A DNA stretch of 10,725 bases from an uncultured Eubacteriales bacterium (GTDB taxonomy: Bacteria; Bacillota; Clostridia; UBA1381). The position numbers were made by a program, and so were the translations under genes. The DNA is taken from the NCBI GenBank assembly GCA_905199755.1, contig CAJKHT010000086.1, positions 1-10,725 of the forward strand, given 5' to 3'. The notes under the pieces are model-generated. The model was not told the origin of the DNA. It saw only the letters and a list, made by a program, of their open reading frames with translations, and searched no databases. Of the stretch, positions 6,098 through 10,725 are shown piece after piece. Position 1 is the stretch's first letter, and each line of letters starts with the position of its first letter.

Positions 6098-7194
6098 TTC
6101 TCCAATACATAGCCGATGCCGTAGACCGTTTTAATCGGAATGCTCGGCAGCTTTTGCCGCAGACGCTTTATACAGACCGAAAGTGCGTTTTCCTCCACAA
6201 ACTCCGCTCCGTCCGACCACACTCTGTCAATCAGAATATCGCGGCTCATTGTTTTGCCGATATTTTGCATAAGCATTTTTAAAAGCTTCTGCTCGGTTTT
6301 GCTCAGTTCAACAGATTTTCCGTCATAGGAAAACTTCATATTTTCAAAATCAAAAGTAAAATTTTTATAAATTACTTTTTTATTTCCGTCCTTTTTTCTT
6401 CTTGCCACAGCATTGACTCTCACACGCAGCACCGCCAAAGAAAACGGCTTTGTTATGTAGTCGTCCGCGCCGCTCTCAAGCCCCGTTACAATATCGATTT
6501 CCATATCATTCGCCGTCAGCATAATAATCGGCACATTGCTTGTTTCCCTTATTTTTTTGCACAAATCAATCCCGTTTCCGTCCGGCAGATTCACATCAAG
6601 AATGATAAGCTCCGTTTCGTCTGTAAGCTTGCTTTCCGCATCCTTAACCGAAAAAGCCTGCAATATTTCATCACCTTCAAAAGACAGTGCAATGCCATTG
6701 TTTATCTTTCCCTTGCAGTTTATTATTGCCTGTCTGCGTTTTATGGCCTCAAATGTTATAAATTTTATTTCCGATACCCGAAGTCCTGTGCTTGCAATCG
6801 TCTGTATCAGATAATACAGCTTTTCGTTTTTCCTGTCCTTTGCCGCCGTCAGCAGTCTTTCATACTCTGTTTTTGTCAGTTCCTTTGACTTGTCTGCAAA
6901 AATCTTGCGCTGTGTTTTCAATGTTTTTACCTTCATTTTGTGCCAATCGGCATATTCAAAGAACATATTGAGCGAGGACAGTATCGAATTAACACTTGCG
7001 GTTTTATATTGCGCAATCAGGCGTTCTTTATATTGAATGACCCTTTCCTTGCGTGGAATTTCTCCGCCGAGCCATTTGACAAACGCCGTAACGTCACGAA
7101 TATATTTCTCGATAGTAGCATCCGATTTTTCTTCGTTTACAAGATATTTTCTGAATTTTTGAATTTGTTTTTCGGTTATACTCTGTAATTTCAT
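6094..7194 (-). pseudogene. Chimera: tyrosine integrase N-half fused to OmpR-type response regulator
   Basis: One open frame of 366 codons from the ATG at 7194 (AAAGGA about 11 nt upstream). Residues 1-163 are the core-binding domain and first part of the catalytic domain of a phage-type integrase; TGLRVSEI (Arg139) is its first catalytic arginine. After INCKGK the integrase stops, without the HxxR and tyrosine motifs. From about residue 164 it is an OmpR/VanR-type response regulator: phospho-acceptor in IILDVNLPDGNG (Asp200), MLTAND (Thr227), TKPF (Lys249), and a winged-helix output domain ending TVYGIGYVLEK. The receiver lacks roughly its first 12-15 residues, including the acidic pair that binds magnesium, so normal phosphorylation is doubtful although the DNA-binding domain is whole. 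The junction is near 6705. The downstream kinase overlaps by 4 nt. Confidence 0.85.
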
Positions 7195-7265
7195 ATTGAC
7201 CGCTTCCTTTTTTTCACCATATATATTGCACCACTCAGGCAAAATTTATAAATTGAAGCTGTCAA
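7191..7265 (-). CDS. Possible 24-codon leader peptide coupled to the integrase start
   Basis: A TTG start at 7265 has AAAGGAG about 6 nt upstream, the best ribosome binding site in this stretch. The frame runs 24 codons (starting TTG-ACA-GCT, ending KKRKRSI) and stops in an ATGA overlapping the integrase ATG. The basic tail and overlap suggest a coupling or leader peptide. It has no recognised family, and TTGACA at the same spot could instead be a promoter element, although no -10 is correctly placed. Confidence 0.3.
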   Translation of the reverse strand: MTASIYKFCLSGAIYMVKKRKRSI

Positions 7266-7335
7266 CAGTTTGCTCCTTTATCTCCGATTTTGTCAAACTT
7301 GCCGTAAAACGAGTCTTACTATTGCCGAATTATAT

Positions 7336-7387
7336 AAAAGCCGCCCGACAATAAAGGCATGTTGTCTCTATTGTCGGGCGGCTTTTT
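7336..7387. terminator. Strong bidirectional intrinsic terminator
   Basis: An 18-bp perfect inverted repeat (7336-7353 with 7369-7386), with a GC-rich core GCCGCCCGACAATA and a 15-nt loop, ends in TTTTT on the plus strand and TTTTATATAA on the minus strand. It separates the redox operon, which ends at 7501, from the mobile-element block. Confidence 0.85.
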
Positions 7388-7437
7388 CTGCCGTCTTAAA
7401 CCCTCATTTTAAAAAGGCTAATTTTATTAACGATTAC

Positions 7438-7470
7438 ATACCATAAACCGACGCAGGATTTTTATGGTAT
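7438..7470. repeat. 10-bp inverted repeat after the TlpA-like gene
   Basis: ATACCATAAA (7438-7447) and TTTATGGTAT (7461-7470) are perfect inverse complements with a 13-nt loop, 31 nt beyond the minus-strand stop at 7501. It may be a first, weak transcript end ahead of the strong terminator at 7336-7387. No T-tract follows directly on the minus strand. I see no other gene in 7266-7500. Confidence 0.5.
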
Positions 7471-7500
7471 ATTTGTACGAGCATTATTTTAATATTATTC

Positions 7501-8418
7501 TCATTTCATATCGGCGGCAATACATTGGTCGATTAACGATTTCAGCTTCTCCATTTGCGATTTGCCGGTAACGGCGCCGACGATCGGTTCTCCGACGATG
7601 CTGCCGCTGCGGTCAACCACGTATGTTGTGGGATAGGCGTATACATTTTCGACAAACTTTCCCGCCTCGCTGTCAGAATCAAAGTATACGTTCCTGTAGG
7701 AGGCGTCTTTCTTTTTCAAAACTGCCTTTGCTTCGGATATTGCCGCCTCATCTCCGTCCAGCGTGAAAGAATTTATTCCGATAAGAGAACCGCCTTTCCC
7801 GGAAAGCTCCTTATTCAGCGCATCGAGTTCGGAAAGCTCACCCACGCATGGAGAGCAGGTAGTGAACCAAAAGTTTACCACCGTGACAGCATTGCCTGAA
7901 AACAGCTCATCACTCTTTATTTCGTTCCCGTCCAGATCTTTTCCATCAAAGGACGGAAAATCCCCCGCACCGCCATTATCGGATGGCATACTCATATCAT
8001 TATCCGCCGATTTTTGCGCTGCATCCGGATATTTTTTTTCAATCATAGTCAGCTTATTTTCAATATCCCGGATTTTCTCCGCTTCGCCCTTGAGCAATTT
8101 AAGCTCGTCCTCCGTAAACCGTTCCTTGACGGTGTCAATAGTTTTGAGAAGAAAATCACCGTAGTTTTTACCGTCCTCCTGCAAAGTCATACCTTTGTCC
8201 GCCGCCGCAAAAACCTGTTCCCAAAGTTCGGTATTTTCTGCCAGAATCGCATTTTCACGTGCCATCAGTTCTTTATGCATTGCTACCGCTTCTTCGGCAT
8301 TTTTCGGTTCATTTTCCATACCGTTCAATTTGTTTTTATCCGCCGTTGTGCAGGCTGCCGTAACCAACACCACCAGCACAAGCGTCAGCACCGCTGTTAT
8401 AAGTTTCTTTATACTCAT
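7501..8418 (-). CDS. TlpA-like thioredoxin-fold lipoprotein
   Basis: A 305-residue membrane-anchored thiol-disulfide oxidoreductase. The signal sequence ends in a lipobox, VTAAC, with Cys23 the lipidated residue. Residues about 40-135 are charged, helical and possibly coiled-coil; 140-155 is a Gly/Ser/Asp linker. The thioredoxin-like domain follows: VNFWFTTCSPC with the redox pair at 188-191, and the cis-proline loop AYPTTYVVD (Pro263). It should act outside the membrane, probably reducing protein disulfides with electrons supplied by the iron-sulfur membrane protein encoded 20 nt upstream. The start at 8418 is set by AGGAGG 7-8 nt before the ATG; the frame is open to 8457, but those residues lack a ribosome binding site and would spoil the signal peptide. 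Last gene of the operon, followed by two hairpins. Confidence 0.9.
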   Translation of the reverse strand: MSIKKLITAVLTLVLVVLVTAACTTADKNKLNGMENEPKNAEEAVAMHKELMARENAILAENTELWEQVFAAADKGMTLQEDGKNYGDFLLKTIDTVKERFTEDELKLLKGEAEKIRDIENKLTMIEKKYPDAAQKSADNDMSMPSDNGGAGDFPSFDGKDLDGNEIKSDELFSGNAVTVVNFWFTTCSPCVGELSELDALNKELSGKGGSLIGINSFTLDGDEAAISEAKAVLKKKDASYRNVYFDSDSEAGKFVENVYAYPTTYVVDRSGSIVGEPIVGAVTGKSQMEKLKSLIDQCIAADMK

Positions 8419-8437
8419 GTTTATTCCTCCTGATTTT

Positions 8438-9352
8438 TTATTTATCATCTGCGGCATTTGTGCCGCTTTTATCTTTACCTTTTCCGAAGCCGTAATGAAA
8501 ACTAACGGCGTTTGTCGGACATTCCCGGACGCACATACCGCAGCGAATACATTCGGTATGGTTAGGCGTTTTTGTCACGTCCACAGCCATTTTGCAAGCT
8601 TTTGCGCATTTTCCGCAGGCTACGCATTTGCCGGTATCCACTTTCATTTGAAACAGCGATACCTTGTTCAGCAGGGCATAGAACGCACCAAGCGGACACA
8701 GCCATTTGCAGAACGGTCTGTAAAACAACACGCTTACCGCAGTTACTGCAATCAAAACACTGAATTTCCAAGCAAACAATGCTCCGAGTGCAGACCGAAT
8801 ACCGGAATTGACAACGGACAGCGGAATTGCCCCCTCTAACACACCCTGCGGACAAATATACTTGCAGAAAAAGGGGTCACCCATTCCGACATCGTTTACC
8901 GCCAACACCGGCAACAGAAACACCGTTACCAAAAGAACGGCGTATTTAATCCAAGTCAAATATTTCAGCTTTTTGGTTGAAAACTTTTTTGTCGGGATTT
9001 TATGCAGCAGCTCCTGAAACCAGCCGAACGGACACAAAAAGCCGCAGATAAAGCGTCCCAGCAATACTCCGAACAATATAAGAGTTCCTGTAATATAATA
9101 TGAGAAACCATACTTTGCAGATCCCGCCACCGTCTGAAGCGCACCGATAGGGCAGGCTCCGGATGCCGCAGGACATGAGTAGCAGTTAAGTCCCGGCACA
9201 CATACTGTTTTTCCGGCTCCCCGATAAATTTCGCCCTTCAGAAAATTTGGCAGATGCAGGTTGCTCAACAGTGCCGCCGCTGCCTGAATGTACCCGCGAA
9301 AGCGAGTCAATTTTTGTGATATACCTGAAAATTTCTTACCCAATTCCCACAC
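8438..9352 (-). CDS. Membrane polyferredoxin-type 4Fe-4S protein (NapH-like)
   Basis: A 304-residue membrane protein with two ferredoxin-type clusters at its C-terminus: CVACGKCAKAC (243-253) and CIRCGMCVRECP (268-279), each the CxxCxxCxxxC 4Fe-4S signature. Upstream are paired CxxxC motifs next to membrane helices: CGFLCPFG (103-110), CKYICPQG (163-170) and CKWLCPLG (215-222), the hallmark of the NapH/YccM group. An N-terminal cysteine cluster (51, 57, 60, 67) adds more ligands. About four membrane segments are visible (87-103, 137-152, 186-192 onward, 198-211). Role inferred: passing electrons across the membrane to the CXXC peptide and TlpA-like lipoprotein beside it. The GTG start overlaps the CXXC peptide stop by 17 nt, with GGAG close upstream. 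Donor and acceptor are not shown by sequence. Confidence 0.88.
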   Translation of the reverse strand: MWELGKKFSGISQKLTRFRGYIQAAAALLSNLHLPNFLKGEIYRGAGKTVCVPGLNCYSCPAASGACPIGALQTVAGSAKYGFSYYITGTLILFGVLLGRFICGFLCPFGWFQELLHKIPTKKFSTKKLKYLTWIKYAVLLVTVFLLPVLAVNDVGMGDPFFCKYICPQGVLEGAIPLSVVNSGIRSALGALFAWKFSVLIAVTAVSVLFYRPFCKWLCPLGAFYALLNKVSLFQMKVDTGKCVACGKCAKACKMAVDVTKTPNHTECIRCGMCVRECPTNAVSFHYGFGKGKDKSGTNAADDK

Positions 9353-9476
9353 ACTCCAGACATAACCTGATTGCCTTGCTCAGCACGGCCGCCGCCTCAC
9401 CCCGCAAAGCTCCGGCGCATAGCATTACTGTTCCGACAGCCAAAAGCAAAGCCTGCGCCGCCTTTTTCCAATGCAT
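9336..9476 (-). CDS. CD1871A-type CXXC-motif membrane peptide
   Basis: A 46-residue peptide, easily missed, with one hydrophobic segment (AAQALLLAVGTVMLCAGA), then LRGEAAAVLSKAIRLCLECVGIG. The ending with CLECxGIG and the preceding RGE...V..KA pattern match the CD1871A family of clostridial CXXC peptides, which I recognise by its C-terminus. Function is unproven; the CXXC at the end suggests redox or metal handling near the membrane. I chose the ATG at 9476 because AAAGGA lies about 11 nt upstream; the ATG at 9488 follows AAAGG directly, with no spacing. It overlaps the 4Fe-4S gene by 17 nt and follows the PerR-like gene by 34 nt, so the genes are almost certainly one operon. Confidence 0.8.
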   Translation of the reverse strand: MHWKKAAQALLLAVGTVMLCAGALRGEAAAVLSKAIRLCLECVGIG

Positions 9477-9510
9477 ATATTGCCACATCCTTTCTTTATC
9501 CGCTTTCGGA

Positions 9511-9903
9511 TTATATATTGTTTTCCGTTTTACATTCCGGGCAGATTCCCTCGAACACGGCTCTGTGACGAAATACCGTGTAACCGGTCGCATTTGCAAC
9601 CTTTTCATCCGGATCGGAAAGATAATTAAACGGAATATCAATTACCTTTCCGCACTTAAGACAGATAATATGATAGTGAAGGTCAGTTCTCAAATCATAT
9701 CTGTCTGCACCCGGCACCTTGATATGAAGTATTTCTCCGTCCTCTGACAGACAGTTTAAATTGCGGTATACGGTACCCTGACTGATTTTTCCGTCAATTG
9801 CATGAACCTCCTCGTATATCGTGTTGGCGGTCGGATGATCCGTGTGACATCTGACCGTTTCCAAAACGATTCTGCGCTGTTTTGTTTCCCTGTGTTTCAG
9901 CAT
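9511..9903 (-). CDS. Fur-family regulator, PerR-like
   Basis: A 130-residue Fur-superfamily repressor. The winged helix lies in residues 8-65 (HPTANTIYEEV, SQGTVYRNLNCLSEDGEI). The structural zinc site is two CxxC pairs, CLKC (81-84) and CPEC (121-124). Compared with Bacillus PerR, the regulatory metal ligands are all present: His23, Asp70, His76, His78 and Asp89 (for His37, Asp85, His91, His93, Asp104). Asp rather than Glu at the last position points to peroxide-sensing PerR rather than iron-sensing Fur. It probably represses its own operon through the PerR-box-like site over the -10 at 10115-10129. AGGGGAG lies about 10 nt before the ATG. It heads an operon of redox genes, in keeping with a thiol/peroxide stress role. 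Confidence 0.9.
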   Translation of the reverse strand: MLKHRETKQRRIVLETVRCHTDHPTANTIYEEVHAIDGKISQGTVYRNLNCLSEDGEILHIKVPGADRYDLRTDLHYHIICLKCGKVIDIPFNYLSDPDEKVANATGYTVFRHRAVFEGICPECKTENNI

Positions 9904-9958
9904 TTTTTATGCACTCCCCTAAGTTTTGTCATATTTCAAATTTGTTATTCAGCGTCCG

Positions 9959-10063
9959 TCAAGCGGAACATATCCCCTGCATGGAGCAACAACAGTATAT
10001 GCCGGGAAATGCCTTCATTAAATTTTTATTGGTTCTTGTTCTCGCATATTTATTGTTTTTCAT
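9959..10063 (-). pseudogene. Rubrerythrin-like N-terminal remnant in the perR leader
   Basis: A 34-codon ORF in the long leader between the PerR-type promoter and the regulator gene. Its first 21 residues, MKNNKYARTRTNKNLMKAFPG, recall the conserved start of clostridial rubrerythrin (KYAGTxTEKNLxxAFAGESQAR), but the ESQARxRYxYFA helix that should follow is missing. The rest (IYCCC..., ending ICSA) is unlike rubrerythrin. I read it as a decayed rubrerythrin gene cut after about 20 codons. Rubrerythrin is a classic PerR-controlled peroxide reductase often beside perR, so the position fits. It could instead be a chance short ORF or a leader peptide, since the match rests on a short stretch. The ribosome binding site is poor. 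Confidence 0.4.
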
Positions 10064-10114
10064 AATCACTTCATACTTTTCATTTTATTTTTATATGTTG
10101 TTAGGAATTATTCT

Positions 10115-10151
10115 TAATAATAATTATACCGTAATCTATTCTTCTTGTCAA
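10115..10151 (-). promoter_or_regulatory. Consensus promoter overlapped by a PerR-box-like operator
   Basis: On the minus strand: TTGACA (10151-10146), 17-nt spacer, TATAAT (10128-10123), a perfect sigma-A promoter. GTATAATTATTATTA (10129-10115) matches the PerR box TTATAATNATTATAA at 12 of 14 defined positions and covers the -10, where a repressor would block polymerase. It should drive the rubrerythrin-like stub, the PerR-like gene and the redox genes. The leader before the regulator is about 210 nt. Confidence 0.75.
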
Positions 10152-10287
10152 GACAAACGGCGGAAATCTTTACTGATCTCTGCTTTTTCGGCATTTTACA
10201 CTATGAAAATTTTTATGATTTTTTTTGCTTTTCTTAAAAACGCAAAAGCTATTTTTCTTTCAAAACTACAAAAATCATCAGTATGTA

Positions 10288-10316
10288 TTGCCAAAAAAGA
10301 AATTTTGTGATAGAAT
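10288..10316 (+). promoter_or_regulatory. Promoter for the HU gene
   Basis: TTGCCA (10288-10293), 17-nt spacer, TAGAAT (10311-10316), pointing right, with a start expected near 10323 and a leader of about 28 nt. Each box has one mismatch to consensus. It is back-to-back with the PerR-type promoter about 140 nt to the left. Confidence 0.65.
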
Positions 10317-10350
10317 ACAAAATAACCGTATACGACGAGGAGGTGTGACG

Positions 10351-10623
10351 ATGAACAAATCAGAGTTGGTTGCGATAATGGCTGAAAAAGCGAGCCTTTC
10401 AAAAAAGGACGCCGAGGGCGCATTAAACGCATTTGTTGACGCTGTAAAGGATGCCGTAAAGAAGAACGACAAGGTTCAGCTTGTCGGCTTCGGAACTTTT
10501 GAATCTCGCAAAAGAGAAGCAAGAGAAGGCAAAAACCCGCAGACGGGCGAAAAAATCAAAATCGCCGCGTGCAACTCGCCGGCTTTCAAGCCCGGCAAAG
10601 GCTTCAAGGATTACATAAACTAA
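10351..10623 (+). CDS. hup: HU-family DNA-binding protein
   Basis: A 90-residue histone-like nucleoid protein of normal HU length. The helical N-terminus starts MNKSELVAIMAEKASLSKKDAEGALNAF, followed by the core VQLVGFGTFESRKREAREGKNPQTGEKIKI and the DNA-gripping beta arm. The arm carries the usual GxNPxTGxxI motif with ACNSPAF where many HUs have APAFKAG. It bends and compacts DNA as a dimer. The start at 10351 is fixed by GAGGAGGTG 5-8 nt upstream; an upstream extension of the frame lacks a ribosome binding site. It is a stand-alone gene with its own promoter. Nothing looks unusual; it is likely a housekeeping gene marking ordinary chromosome. Confidence 0.95.
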   Translation: MNKSELVAIMAEKASLSKKDAEGALNAFVDAVKDAVKKNDKVQLVGFGTFESRKREAREGKNPQTGEKIKIAACNSPAFKPGKGFKDYIN

Positions 10624-10639
10624 TAAAAAACAAGAGAAA

Positions 10640-10672
10640 ACCGCCAATATGATTAAAATCATTCTCGGCGGT
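10640..10672 (+). terminator. Hairpin after HU, weak terminator candidate
   Basis: ACCGCC (10640-10645) pairs with GGCGGT (10667-10672), and ATGAT (10649-10653) pairs with ATCAT (10658-10662) inside it around a TAAA loop. It starts 17 nt after the HU stop. No T-tract follows, so it may be only part of a terminator, perhaps separated from its tail by the sequence beginning near 10673. Confidence 0.4.
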
Positions 10673-10725
10673 GAGTCAACCCCGAATTTTGTGTAAACTC
10701 TTTACGAAACCTCCAAGATGATATA
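10673..10725. mobile_element. Possible end of an insertion sequence (IS256-like)
   Basis: The stretch GAATTTTGTGTAAACTC near the window edge recalls the terminal sequences of mutator/IS256-family elements in Clostridia (GTTTACACAAAATT in the other orientation). It begins right after the HU hairpin, where a T-tract would be expected. No transposase is visible because the window stops at 10725, so this is a low-confidence recollection of a sequence pattern. Confidence 0.25.

Noticed and set aside
8195..8839. A 214-codon plus-strand open frame opposite the TlpA-like and 4Fe-4S genes
   Set aside because: It is antisense to two genes with clear motifs, has no ribosome binding site, and its translation lacks any recognisable domain.
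9959..10030. A second frame in the perR leader (YTVVAPCRGYVPLDGR) that recalls a PTS IIA segment
   Set aside because: The match is about 12 residues with no other part of the domain present; chance is more likely.
9882..10310. A 142-codon plus-strand frame in the PerR/HU intergenic region
   Set aside because: Its composition is that of AT-rich non-coding DNA, it crosses two promoters, and there is no ribosome binding site at its start.

Overview
This window most likely comes from a low-GC Firmicute of the class Clostridia, possibly a gut commensal. The reasons are Tn4451-type accessory proteins (TnpV, TnpW), a CD1871A-type CXXC peptide, a PerR-like regulator, a MacB-type RR/HK/ABC locus, consensus sigma-A promoters and strong GGAGG ribosome binding sites. 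All calls come from reading the sequence; no database search was run.

Layout. (1) 1-504, minus strand: tnpW followed by the catalytic N-terminus of a large serine recombinase. Its conserved sequence stops near position 49. (2) 527-2407, plus strand: a perfect TTGACA-N17-TATAAT promoter with a dyad just downstream, a sigma-70-region-4-like protein, a terminator-like hairpin, and a protein of unknown function with a C-terminal zinc-finger motif. (3) 2408-2920: a compact locus with facing consensus promoters, a structured leader and a 24-residue hydrophobic peptide, laid out like a type I toxin-antitoxin pair. (4) 2921-3846, minus: tnpV translationally coupled to a small secreted protein of unknown function. 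(5) 4006-7265, minus: a two-component/ABC transporter block whose two ends are fused in frame to pieces of recombinase genes. The response regulator has lost its N-terminus to the N-terminal half of a tyrosine integrase. The ABC ATPase is cut at the Q-loop and continues as the C-terminal half of a serine recombinase. The histidine kinase between them looks intact. (6) 7501-10151, minus: a redox operon, perR-like regulator, CD1871A-type CXXC peptide, polyferredoxin-type membrane protein and TlpA-like lipoprotein. It is read from a consensus promoter whose -10 overlaps a PerR-box-like sequence. A 34-codon ORF in its leader resembles the start of rubrerythrin and may be a decayed copy. (7) 10288-10725, plus: an HU gene, then what may be the end of an insertion sequence.

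How the parts relate. The left half (1 to about 7265) is a mosaic of mobile-element genes, at least three of them truncated or chimeric. The right half is ordinary chromosomal coding sequence for thiol/peroxide redox homeostasis plus a nucleoid protein. The most unusual points are the in-frame recombinase/regulator/transporter fusions, the candidate type I toxin-antitoxin locus, and the PerR-type promoter that now leads into a rubrerythrin-like stub.
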